From positions 2,542,001 through 2,606,000 of the forward strand of contig NC_018014.1 in NCBI RefSeq assembly GCF_000265425.1: a stretch of 64,000 bases of DNA. Direction: 5' to 3'. The notes beneath the pieces were generated by a model. That model was not told the origin of the DNA. It did not search any database and saw only the letters and a list, made by a program, of their open reading frames with translations. Each line of letters begins with the position of its first letter. The first letter of the stretch is position 1. The position numbers and the translations under genes were made by a program. Positions 36,861 to 45,563 of this stretch are shown here, piece by piece. The DNA is from Terriglobus roseus DSM 18391 (GTDB taxonomy: Bacteria > Acidobacteriota > Terriglobia > Terriglobales > Acidobacteriaceae).

Positions 36861-37421
36861 CTAAAAAACGCGCGCCTTCTTGGGTTGATTCGGTCGGTTC
36901 TCATCGTTCTTGTAACAGATCACGGACAAAGCGCCGTCACCCTCGATATAGGCGCGCTTGACGTTCTGGCAGCCTTCAATCCCACGCTCGCGCAGCATGG
37001 ACATCAGATCGTCCCTCGTCAATAGCTCGTGGCGCATCGCGTTCACCTGCAGCACCCCATGGCGAATCAGGCATCGGGGTCCCGACTCGATCAGCGGCCG
37101 AATCGCAGGCACGTGATACGCGAGCCAGTCCAGCACAAACGACCAGAAGAAGATGGTGCCCGCCAGGATCAGCCCCTCAGGAATGGATCGATACTCCGAA
37201 GCCATCCCGTTCGAAACCGCATCCGCGATCAGCACGATCACCAGGATGTCCGCAAGTCCCATCTGCCCCGCATGCCGCGATCGCGCGATACGCAGGAAGG
37301 CAAACAGCGCAAGGTAGATCAGTGATCCGCGGATCACAATCTCGAGGGGAGAAAATGTCGGCACGAACATGTCGTGCCAATGGATGTTGAGCATCCGCTC
37401 AACCAGTGTCTTGCCGCCCAT
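36861..37421 (-). CDS. DUF421 (YetF-like) membrane protein
   Basis: The 186-residue protein has three N-terminal hydrophobic segments and the family signature RHAGQMGLADILVIVLIADAV, followed by a soluble domain (GPRCLIRHGVLQVNAMRHELLTRDDLM) with GDGALSVI near the end. The soluble part is the conserved DUF421 domain whose function is uncertain. It lies about 100 bases upstream of the antiporter gene on the same strand. Confidence 0.87.
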   Translation of the reverse strand: MGGKTLVERMLNIHWHDMFVPTFSPLEIVIRGSLIYLALFAFLRIARSRHAGQMGLADILVIVLIADAVSNGMASEYRSIPEGLILAGTIFFWSFVLDWLAYHVPAIRPLIESGPRCLIRHGVLQVNAMRHELLTRDDLMSMLRERGIEGCQNVKRAYIEGDGALSVICYKNDENRPNQPKKARVF

Positions 37422-37448
37422 GCAAACTTGGATGCAGCCTTGGGCGGC

Positions 37449-37476
37449 TCGCGGAGGCGCAGCTGCGTCTCCGCGA
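37449..37476 (-). terminator. Hairpin after the first TonB-dependent receptor gene
   Basis: Twelve-base arms TCGCGGAGGCGC and GCGTCTCCGCGA pair with one G-T wobble around AGCT, 20 bases beyond the receptor stop codon on the minus strand. There is no T-run, so termination is inferred from position and stem strength. Confidence 0.45.
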
Positions 37477-37496
37477 ACGACAGATAAGCCAACTCG

Positions 37497-40400
37497 CTAG
37501 AAGCTGAAACGAGCCTGCAGATTCACAATGCGTCCGGCAAGACCTTGGTTATAGGTGCCGAAGTTTGATGAGGTGATATTGGTTACCACGCTGCCCGGAT
37601 TCAGGTTCGTCAGGTTCAACACGTTGAACGCATCCATCCGGAACTCCAGCCCCGTGCTCTCGCCGAAAAAGCGCGAACCCGGTAATGCGAAGTTCTTCGC
37701 GAGACTCGCATCCAGGTCCTGGTAATTCGGGCCGTCCAGCGTATTACGCGCCACTCCCGGCAGTGACGGCAGACCGTACCCGCCACCACCCGCCGGGATC
37801 CCCGTGGCAGGCACACCAAAGTAAGGCTGTCCGGCACCGGCAAGCGGAAAGTTGACGTTCGCGCCTTGGGTCTGACGCATTGCGCTTACGCTATGGTTCT
37901 TCCCTCCGGTACCGCTGTAGAACGTCGGCCGCAGTGTTGTATAGCCGCTGGTCCCGTAGTAAAGGTTGCCACCCGGTACGTTATACGTCGGCGTAAACGG
38001 AAAGCCCGTGTGGAAGTTGTAGATCCCCGAAACCGTCCAGCCATCGGCAATCGAGTGAGCAAACCCGTGCCCCTTGAAAAACCTAGGCTGCCACATGCCG
38101 AAGACCTTCGCTGCCTTGCCGAAGTTATAGTCGGAACGTCCATAAGCCAGGCTCGGATTGAACGAGTACGGGTCGGTGTAGTACGGCGACGATCCCTGAT
38201 CCATCGTCTTGGCCCACTGGAAGCTCGCATCGATCGAGAAGCCATGGGACATCTGCTTGCGCAAGCCCGCCAGCAACTGGTTGTTGTTCGCCGTCCCGGT
38301 GTTCGTAAAGTACGCAAGATTCGAGACCAGCGGATTCACAGCATAGCCCTGCGTATAGGTGCGGACATACGCCTGGCTCTGCACAATAAGGTGGCGGGTA
38401 AGACTGCCCTGGTAGCCGACCGTCGCAACAAGCCCCAGCGGCAACTCGAACTGTGTGTCGAGCGAGAAGTGCTGCGTGTAGATCGTGGGGACGGTGCTCG
38501 GAAACGCCACAACACTGGCGCCACCGGCAGTGGGCAGGTTCGCCGCATTGAAGCCGCCGACAGCATTCGGATTCGCCGGGTACCCGAACAGCGACTTGGG
38601 ATCGCTTGCCACGCTGTAAACAATCTTCGGATCGATCGTAGCGACCCCATTCACGATCCTGCTGTTGTTGTAACTCGCATTCAAGATGTAGGGCGGATTG
38701 TTGCCGGAATTACCTTGGATCGCGATCTCGTTCTGGTTGAAGTTCAGTCCATAGCCGCCGCGCAGCACCACGCGATGCTTCAGCGCCTCCGGATTCCACG
38801 CGAAGCCGAACTGCGGCCCGAAGTTGGCCTTCTGTGCCTGGCTCAGCGGGCCACCCGTTCGAACGCTCATGCCCGTGTACATCGCAGAGCCCTGACCGAA
38901 CTCGACTACACCAATGTTGTTTTGCTTCGAATTCAGCGGTCCAAAGTAACTCCAGCGCAGCCCCATGTTCAGCGTCAGGTTCGGAGTCGCCTTCCAATCA
39001 TCCTGCGCAAAGAAACCCCAGATCGTCGTCCGCTCATCCTGGCGGTTCGTACCCGGTGTCCCTGTAGCGGAAAGGAACGCCCCCGACTCCGAATGCGGCG
39101 CGTCATTCAGGAACGCCCACATGTTGTAAAAGTTGTAGGCCGGCCGAGCCGTGCTCGTCGGATTGTTCAGGTAATAGAGCCGCGTCGCCTCTCCGCCAAA
39201 CTTCAGGATGTGGTTCCCCGTCGTCAACGTCGCCACATCTTTGAAGTTATAAGTGTGCTGGTTCAACACGCTCGGTCCGGGCGCACCGTAGTACCCCACG
39301 CTGATGTTGTTCGCTCCCAGTGTGTCCACCGTCGAGGTGGGCAGCCCGAAGGGCGCCTGCGGATTGCTCGACACTTCATTCCACCGGTAACCCGCGTCGT
39401 TAGCCCGTGCCTCGTTCAGCAGGTTCGGTGAGAAGATGTGATTCCAGATGACCGTGTACGCATCGTTGATCTGGTTGTGGTTGAACAGGTCATACACACG
39501 TCCCGGCCCGCCCTGGTTCGTGCGGCTCAATGGCACCCAATAGATGGCAAAGGCAAGATGATCCTTCTTCGTCACATCCCCATCCAGCCGCCCGTTGAAC
39601 TGCTGACCCACCTGTGTCGTCGGGTTCTGGAACGAGTACTGCGCAATCGTCGGCGTGTTCGTCAGCCCACCACCCACACCCGGGTTGCTGTTACTCACCC
39701 ATGTCGTGTCCTGCGTCCCGCGAGCACCCCTGACAGGTGACCCCAGGTTCAGAGCGCCGCCAACGGTCCGGCAGTTGACGCCTTCCTGGAAGCCGGCCGT
39801 CGAGCAAGTCTGGTTGATCTGGGTCGCGTTTACCGGCGCATTCCCGGCAAAGTTGAGGTACGTCGCCGCGATACTTCCGGCAGGTGCCAGCGCAGCGTAC
39901 TGAGACGTCTCAAACCATCCCGTTCCCGGCACGGAAGTGTGGTCTCGCTGCGTCTCGTAGTTGAAAAAGAAGAACAGTCGATCCCGCAGAATCGGGCCGC
40001 CAATGCTGCCGCCAAACTGGTTCGAACGCGTAGCATCCCGCAGCAAACCACGGTCCGCAGGCGTCCCGGGATTGAACGTACCCGGACCGTTGTAACGCTG
40101 GTAAGCGTTCAATCCAGGGCGGTTAGCTCTCAGAAACAAACTTCCATGGAACCGGTTTGTACCCGTCTTCGAGTTCACCTGGATCTGCGCGCCACTGAAG
40201 CGCCCATTCTCCGCGTCATACCCATTCGACACCACCCGCACCGACCCAACCGAGTCCTGCGAAGGCGTAATAATCGAAGCCCCACCCCAAACAGCAGAAA
40301 CCGTACTAACACCATCAATCGTGATGCTGTTATTGCCGTTTTGCCCACCATTCGCATTAGCCTGGGGCGCATTCTCCGTCTGGAAAATCCCATTCGAACG

Positions 40401-40997
40401 CGTAGCCGCACCAGGCCCCGCAGTGCCCGGCAAGTTTGAATTGCTAGTCCCGCTCGAAGCCTGCGCGCCATCGCCAAACACTCCAGGCGCAAGCTGAGTC
40501 AGTTGAAAAACATCCCGCCCAGCTGCAGGCAAATGCTGGATCTGGTTCTCATTGATCGTCCCGCTAATGGTCGCCGTCGCCGTCTCCAGGACCGGAGCAC
40601 TTCCGGACGTTACATCCACGGAAGTGTTCTGCGACGCAATCCCAAGTTGCACATTCACGCTGTTGGGCGCGTCCGGCGTAATAGAAAGATTGTTCAGTTC
40701 TTTCGGCGAGAACCCGTCGAGCGCGACCGAAATCTTGTACTGATCCGGCGCCAATCCATTGAAGGTATAGACACCGCTCTCATTCGACGTGGTGGTCATC
40801 ACACGATTCGTCTGGAGATCGGTCAGAGTAACGGCCGCTCCGGGCACCACCGCACCGCTGCCATCGCTCACGGTACCGGAGATCGAAGCGCGGAACTGCG
40901 CTGAGGCCGTTCCAGTGCAAACAATCGCAAGTGGAAGCAGGAATCGGGCACCGGCCGGAATACGGCGGCGCAGACTGCGGGGGGATGGGTACTTCAT
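37497..40997 (-). CDS. Oar-like TonB-dependent receptor with carboxypeptidase-regulatory-like domain
   Basis: The 1166-residue protein begins with a signal peptide (LLPLAIVCTGTASAQ) and GGAGG lies 4 bases before the start. Residues 36-120 are a carboxypeptidase-regulatory-like Ig fold (ISGTVSDGSGAVVPGAAVTL, SGVYTFNGLAPDQYKISV). A plug domain follows with NSITIDGVSTVSAVWGG and GTNRFHGSLFLR, then a large beta-barrel ending in RFSF, the aromatic terminus typical of outer-membrane proteins. Members import glycans, peptides or metal complexes; the substrate is unknown here and no dedicated enzyme lies beside it. Confidence 0.9.
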   Translation of the reverse strand: MKYPSPRSLRRRIPAGARFLLPLAIVCTGTASAQFRASISGTVSDGSGAVVPGAAVTLTDLQTNRVMTTTSNESGVYTFNGLAPDQYKISVALDGFSPKELNNLSITPDAPNSVNVQLGIASQNTSVDVTSGSAPVLETATATISGTINENQIQHLPAAGRDVFQLTQLAPGVFGDGAQASSGTSNSNLPGTAGPGAATRSNGIFQTENAPQANANGGQNGNNSITIDGVSTVSAVWGGASIITPSQDSVGSVRVVSNGYDAENGRFSGAQIQVNSKTGTNRFHGSLFLRANRPGLNAYQRYNGPGTFNPGTPADRGLLRDATRSNQFGGSIGGPILRDRLFFFFNYETQRDHTSVPGTGWFETSQYAALAPAGSIAATYLNFAGNAPVNATQINQTCSTAGFQEGVNCRTVGGALNLGSPVRGARGTQDTTWVSNSNPGVGGGLTNTPTIAQYSFQNPTTQVGQQFNGRLDGDVTKKDHLAFAIYWVPLSRTNQGGPGRVYDLFNHNQINDAYTVIWNHIFSPNLLNEARANDAGYRWNEVSSNPQAPFGLPTSTVDTLGANNISVGYYGAPGPSVLNQHTYNFKDVATLTTGNHILKFGGEATRLYYLNNPTSTARPAYNFYNMWAFLNDAPHSESGAFLSATGTPGTNRQDERTTIWGFFAQDDWKATPNLTLNMGLRWSYFGPLNSKQNNIGVVEFGQGSAMYTGMSVRTGGPLSQAQKANFGPQFGFAWNPEALKHRVVLRGGYGLNFNQNEIAIQGNSGNNPPYILNASYNNSRIVNGVATIDPKIVYSVASDPKSLFGYPANPNAVGGFNAANLPTAGGASVVAFPSTVPTIYTQHFSLDTQFELPLGLVATVGYQGSLTRHLIVQSQAYVRTYTQGYAVNPLVSNLAYFTNTGTANNNQLLAGLRKQMSHGFSIDASFQWAKTMDQGSSPYYTDPYSFNPSLAYGRSDYNFGKAAKVFGMWQPRFFKGHGFAHSIADGWTVSGIYNFHTGFPFTPTYNVPGGNLYYGTSGYTTLRPTFYSGTGGKNHSVSAMRQTQGANVNFPLAGAGQPYFGVPATGIPAGGGGYGLPSLPGVARNTLDGPNYQDLDASLAKNFALPGSRFFGESTGLEFRMDAFNVLNLTNLNPGSVVTNITSSNFGTYNQGLAGRIVNLQARFSF

Positions 40998-41240
40998 ACA
41001 GCCTCCAACGGATCAGGCTCCATTCCCCTCCGCACGGATTGCGGACAACGAAAAGTACACTGACCCGACGTACAGGCGGAGATCCCGCTATGGAATATCA
41101 CTCGTGACATCGGCACAAGTCATTCCGAGGGATGCTCTCTCACCGGTAAGAGGCTGCTTCAAGACCACGAATGCTAATACGCCCCGTTAACATCAAGCCC
41201 TCCCCTCGAACCACAACTGAAGCTCGGCGACATTGCTCTC

Positions 41241-42989
41241 GTGAACAAATTTATCGCTCGTGATGTATCTGCCGTCCGGATACCTCAAAAGATGAATGGC
41301 GTGCTTCGGCGGTATCGAACACCATTGCGTATGCTGAAGCGGCTACAAAGCTTGGATATAGGAATTGCGCTGATCTTGGCCGCAGCGCTCGGTTCCGTCG
41401 TGTTCACCGTTGCAGCAAGCAGTTCGTTTATCAGAACACCAAGAACCTGATTGAAGCGGAAGGTTGGGTCGAACACAGCCAGGAGGTGCTGAATAGCCTC
41501 CAGAGCGCATCGCAAAGGCTCGACCGCATTGAAGCCTATACCGGGCTCTACCTCGCGACCAAGAATGAAGATCAGCTCATCGCCGCTCGGTCGAACGTTG
41601 TCTCCCTCAGCACATCCAGCACCCGAATCCGCAGCCTCGTCTTTGACAATGCCGTTGCAGTCCAGGAGGTTACCGCTCTGGGAGCGTGTGCCACACGTCT
41701 CGCCCATGACTTGGAACGCGTCCCCGAGACTGGCAAGTCCCCGCAGACCAACATCCTCAAATGCCGCCAGACACTCGGCCGAATGTCCGAACAGGAGCGC
41801 ACGCTCCTGAAGCAACGGACGGAAGCCTCCAGGGAGCGTTCTCAACGCTCCGTAGTCACGGAGTTCTCCATGGGCGGCATCTCTCTGCTCGCCTTGGTGT
41901 TTCTCTTCGGCTTCCTCATCCGGGACGCCTTTCGACGCAAGAGCGTCGCGATCCTCACAAACCGCACGAACTCCGAACTGGCCACCACGGTGCAGCAGTT
42001 GCACAATCGTGCGGAAGAATCCCGCCTTCTGACCGATGCCCGGGATGAACTCCAACTGTGTACAGGGCTGGATCAGGTCTACCGCGCCGCCGTCAGCAGC
42101 TTTGCTCGTCTGGCGCCCGCGACGAGCGGGACGATCTGCATGATCAACAACTCACGCGCCATGGCCGAAGTGGTTGCGCGTTGGGGGCCTCGACGCATCC
42201 ATGGTGGAGATCTTCGTCCCCGATTCCTGCTGCTCCCTGCGCTCCGGGCGGCTGCGGTGGCGCGAGATAGGCGCATCCGAAGTGAATTGCTCACACTTTC
42301 TCAACGACGCTCCCGAAACCTACTTCTGCCTGCCGCTGGTAGCGCAAGGCGAGACGCTCGGAATGCTCTTCCTTACACCGAATGACAAGGACAGCATCGA
42401 AGGCGTGAGGTCGCGCGAAGACAGCATTCGCCAACTCGCAGAACTTACTGCCATGACCATCGCCGGTCTCCAGTTGCGCGTCAAGCTGGAAAACCAATCC
42501 GTACGGGACGGCCTCACCGGCCTTTTCAATCGTCACTTCATGGAGATCGCGCTGGAACGGGAACTTGCACGTGCCTCTCGCTCCAAGAGCCAGGTCGCCA
42601 TGCTCATGCTGGACGTCGATCACTTCAAAACCTTCAACGATCAGTACGGCCATGCCACGGGCGACATCGTTCTCAAAGAAGTTGCAACGGTCTTCGAAGC
42701 TAAGATCCGCAGCGGAGATATGGTCTGCCGTTACGGCGGCGAAGAGTTCGCAATCATCCTTCCGGACGTGACAGTCGAAGGTGCCTTCATGACGGCGGAA
42801 AGAATCCGCACCGCCATCGCAGGGATGCGACTCACCTCAGGCCTGGCAATGCATTCGGACTTGAGCGTCTCGGTCGGCGTAGCGCTCTTCCCGCAGGATG
42901 CTGAGAATTCCGGAGATCTGCTCAGGAAAGCCGACGCGGCGCTCTACCGCGCAAAGCACGAAGGAAGAAATCAGGTCGTACTCGCCTAA
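41241..42989 (+). pseudogene. Membrane-anchored GGDEF diguanylate cyclase, broken by two frameshifts
   Basis: Three frames are needed. Bases 41241-41415 encode an N-terminal membrane helix (IGIALILAAALGSVVFTVAA); after a -1 shift near 41415, 41420-42187 encodes a periplasmic helical sensor region, a second helix (GGISLLALVFLFGFLI) and the start of a GAF-like domain; after a +1 shift in the GGGGG run near 42183-42187, 42188-42989 encodes the rest of GAF and a GGDEF domain. That domain has DGLTGLFNRHFMEIALERE and the active-site CRYGGEEFAIILP (GGEEF), plus FPQDAENSGDLLRKADAALY. A restored protein would make cyclic di-GMP. The last shift lies in a homopolymer, so a sequencing error is possible; as read the gene is not translatable. 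Confidence 0.75.
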
Positions 42990-43159
42990 ACCTGACGATT
43001 TCGTCTTTCCACAAAGGCCGTTCCTCCGTCGGTCAGAGTACGGTGAAGATCAAGAAGCATTCGTGAAAGTAACTCACAAGAGTTTGCCGGCATGCACTCT
43101 TCTCAGTCCAGACAATATCCCTCACCCTAGAAGAGTTACTGTCTTCAAGGGAGACACAC

Positions 43160-43561
43160 ATGGACATCAAGAGAGTCGGAACACAGCCATCCGGCAAGGG
43201 ACCGGCAGACTGGTTTACCGGAACGGTACGCATCGATCCGCTATTCACCGCACCTGACCCGGCCCTGGTAGTCGGTGCCAGCGTCACATTCGAGCCTGGC
43301 GCAAGAACCGCCTGGCACACACATCCACTAGGCCAGACGTTGATCGTGACGGCCGGTTGCGGATGGGCACAACGAGACGGCGGTCCGGTTGAGGAAATTC
43401 ATCCCGGAGACGTCGTCTGGTTCTCGCCGCACGAGAAACACTGGCACGGAGCCACTCCCACCACGGCCATGACGCACATCGCCATCCAGGAAAAACAGGA
43501 CGGCAAGGTCGTGGAGTGGATGGAACACGTCACGGACGAGCACTATCAACAGCCGCGCTAG
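43160..43561 (+). CDS. Small cupin-domain protein
   Basis: The 133-residue protein has one conserved cupin barrel: motif 1 is [21 protein letters not shown], with two metal-binding His residues and the Gln replacing the usual Glu, and motif 2 is [20 protein letters not shown]. It resembles the TTHA-type single-domain cupins annotated beside carboxymuconolactone decarboxylases. GGGAG lies 9 bases upstream of the start. The substrate is unknown, and it is separate from the molybdoenzyme operon downstream. Confidence 0.85.
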   Translation: MDIKRVGTQPSGKGPADWFTGTVRIDPLFTAPDPALVVGASVTFEPGARTAWHTHPLGQTLIVTAGCGWAQRDGGPVEEIHPGDVVWFSPHEKHWHGATPTTAMTHIAIQEKQDGKVVEWMEHVTDEHYQQPR

Positions 43562-43655
43562 AGGGCACAGCAGCACACGCAATCCCCTGCTCAGATCGCC
43601 ATCAGTCCTGCGTGGCAGCACAAATCTGTTTTGCTTCGTGAAGCAGAAGCAACGA

Positions 43656-43687
43656 CGGGCCGGCCCCCTTATAAGGTGTCCGGCCCG
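43656..43687. other. GC-rich inverted repeat between cupin and molybdoenzyme genes
   Basis: Exact 8-base arms CGGGCCGG and CCGGCCCG enclose a 16-base loop containing a second small pairing (CCTT/AAGG). It lies 95 bases after the cupin stop and about 195 before the next start. It could be a terminator, but no T-run follows. The rest of the 320-base gap holds nothing recognisable. Confidence 0.35.
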
Positions 43688-43882
43688 CGCGTTACCCCCC
43701 TTCGGCCAGAGCCAATCAACCCGACATGGCGTTTACCGCCGCGCTGTAGTCTTCCCCCGCCCCGCGGCGGTACTATCGCTGCATCAAAGAACCGAGGATT
43801 CACGGCCTGAGGCCGTCATCCTTAAAAAGGCTCGCAATATCGGAGCTGCCGTCCGGACAGCAGGACGCAGATGGAGGTCACA

Positions 43883-44542
43883 ATGTCGACGAATGATGAA
43901 GAGAGCCAACAACCCATGACTTCGCTGGAAAGGCTCAGCCGCAGGTCCTTTTTGACCCGTGCCGGCATGGCCGGAGTCGCAGGCGCGACGGCCACGATGG
44001 CCGCGCCGCTCGCGGCCGCTGCAGCAGAGCCGGCAGCCGCCGCACAAGAGGCAGCAACTGCGACCATTCCCGGCACCGTACCGGTCAAACTCATGATCAA
44101 CGGTCAGCAGCACAACCTGCAGGTCGACCCGCGCGCCACAGTACTCGATACCCTGCGCGAGACCCTGCACCTGACCGGCACCAAGAAGGGCTGCGACCAC
44201 GGACAGTGCGGCGCCTGCACCATTCACGTCAATGGCCAGCGCGCCAACAGCTGCCTCCTCTTCGCCACCATGCAGCAGGGCAAAGAGATCACCACCATCG
44301 AAGGCCTTGGCACACCCGACCACATGCACCCCATGCAGACGGCGTTCGTCGAGCACGACGGCTACCAGTGCGGCTACTGCACCAGCGGCCAGATCATGTC
44401 GGCAGTCGCCATGATGAAGGAGCCCTGGGGCTCCAAGGATACGGACGTCAAGGAAGCGCTCAGCGGCAATATCTGCCGCTGCGGAGCCTACCCCAACATC
44501 GTCGCCGCTGTGCAAAGCTGCCGCGGCAAATTCACGGCATAA
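43883..44542 (+). CDS. paoA: Tat-exported 2Fe-2S subunit of aldehyde oxidoreductase (PaoA type)
   Basis: Start ATG 43883 follows GGAGG by 5 bases, giving 219 residues. A twin-arginine signal (LSRRSFLTRAG plus an Ala-rich hydrophobic stretch) precedes the ferredoxin domain. The plant-type cluster is GCDHGQCGACTIH with a downstream Cys in NSCLLF, and the second cluster domain has CGYCTSGQIM and GNICRCGAYPNI. This is the full cysteine set of xanthine-oxidase-family small subunits. It heads a three-gene operon and would carry electrons from the molybdenum site; the signal implies export of the folded complex to the periplasm. Confidence 0.9.
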   Translation: MSTNDEESQQPMTSLERLSRRSFLTRAGMAGVAGATATMAAPLAAAAAEPAAAAQEAATATIPGTVPVKLMINGQQHNLQVDPRATVLDTLRETLHLTGTKKGCDHGQCGACTIHVNGQRANSCLLFATMQQGKEITTIEGLGTPDHMHPMQTAFVEHDGYQCGYCTSGQIMSAVAMMKEPWGSKDTDVKEALSGNICRCGAYPNIVAAVQSCRGKFTA

Positions 44543-44554
44543 GAGGAGCCCAAG

Positions 44555-45553
44555 ATGCAGCCCTTCGAACTCATTACGCCCAGCAGCATCCCCGACGCCG
44601 TCAAGGCGCAGGCGTCCGCGGCCACCGCCCAGCAGGGATCCCAGGTACGCTATATCGCCGGTGGCACCAACCTCGTCGATTACATGAAGCTAAACGTCGA
44701 GATGCCGCGGCAGCTCGTCGACATCAACGGCCTGCCACTCAACAAGATCGAGCCCGGCGAAAACGGCAGCCTGAAGATCGGCGCGCTCGCCAGCAACACC
44801 GCCGTTGCGCATCACGATCTTGTGAAGCAGCAGTATCCCGTCCTCTCCGAAGCTATCCTCAGCGGAGCCTCTACACAGCTCCGCAACATGGCATCGACCG
44901 CAGGCAATCTGCTGCAAAAAACGCGCTGCGGCTACTACCGTGACACCTCCTACGGCTGCAACAAGCGACAGCCCGGCACCGGCTGCTCCGCCATCGGAGG
45001 ACATAATCGGATGCTCGCTATCCTCGGCACCAGCGACAAGTGCATCGCGTCGAACCCCTCCGACCAGAACGTTGCGCTCGCAGCCCTCGAAGCAAAAATC
45101 CACATCACCGGCGCCAAGGGCGATCGCGTCGTTCCCATCGCCGACTTCTACACGCTGCCCGGCAATACTCCGCAGCGTGAAACGGTACTCGAACCCGGCG
45201 ACCTCATCACCCACGTCTCCATTCCCGCTCTTCCATCAGGCGCGAAGAGCCTCTATCTAAAACTTCGCGACCGGGCCTCGTACGAATTCGCCCTCACCTC
45301 CGCGGCCATCGTCATCAAGACAAGCGGCAATCACATCGACTTCGTCCGCGTAGCTCTTGGCGGCGTCGGAGCCGTGCCATGGCGCAGTCGCGAAGCGGAG
45401 AAGGCCCTGATGGGCAAGGCCGCCACGCCGGCCAACTTCCGCGCTGCCGCCGAAGCTGCACTGCACGGCGCCCGCCCGCAATCACAGAACGGCTTCAAAG
45501 TTGAACTCGCGAAACGCTGCCTGACCGCAGCCCTCACCAAGGTCACGGCATAG
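44555..45553 (+). CDS. paoB: FAD-binding subunit of aldehyde oxidoreductase (PaoB type)
   Basis: The 332-residue protein has the FAD-binding strand-loop VRYIAGGTNLVDYMKLNV, and STAGNLLQKTRCGYYRD, followed by the Cys-rich insert GCNKRQPGTGCSA, which in E. coli PaoB binds an extra 4Fe-4S cluster. The C-terminal CO-dehydrogenase-flavoprotein-like domain follows. It is preceded by GAGGAGCCCAAG before the start and follows the 2Fe-2S gene by 12 bases. Confidence 0.9.
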   Translation: MQPFELITPSSIPDAVKAQASAATAQQGSQVRYIAGGTNLVDYMKLNVEMPRQLVDINGLPLNKIEPGENGSLKIGALASNTAVAHHDLVKQQYPVLSEAILSGASTQLRNMASTAGNLLQKTRCGYYRDTSYGCNKRQPGTGCSAIGGHNRMLAILGTSDKCIASNPSDQNVALAALEAKIHITGAKGDRVVPIADFYTLPGNTPQRETVLEPGDLITHVSIPALPSGAKSLYLKLRDRASYEFALTSAAIVIKTSGNHIDFVRVALGGVGAVPWRSREAEKALMGKAATPANFRAAAEAALHGARPQSQNGFKVELAKRCLTAALTKVTA

Positions 45554-45563
45554 GAGGCGCATC

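Noticed and set aside
37866..39431. 521-codon frame antisense to the first TonB-dependent receptor
   Set aside because: Composition (Arg/Val/His-rich) and position show it is a shadow of the receptor gene.
43062..43078. CGTGA and TCACA half-sites upstream of the cupin gene
   Set aside because: The spacing is 7 rather than 6 bases and one half-site is imperfect, so it was not added to the CRP/FNR-like set.
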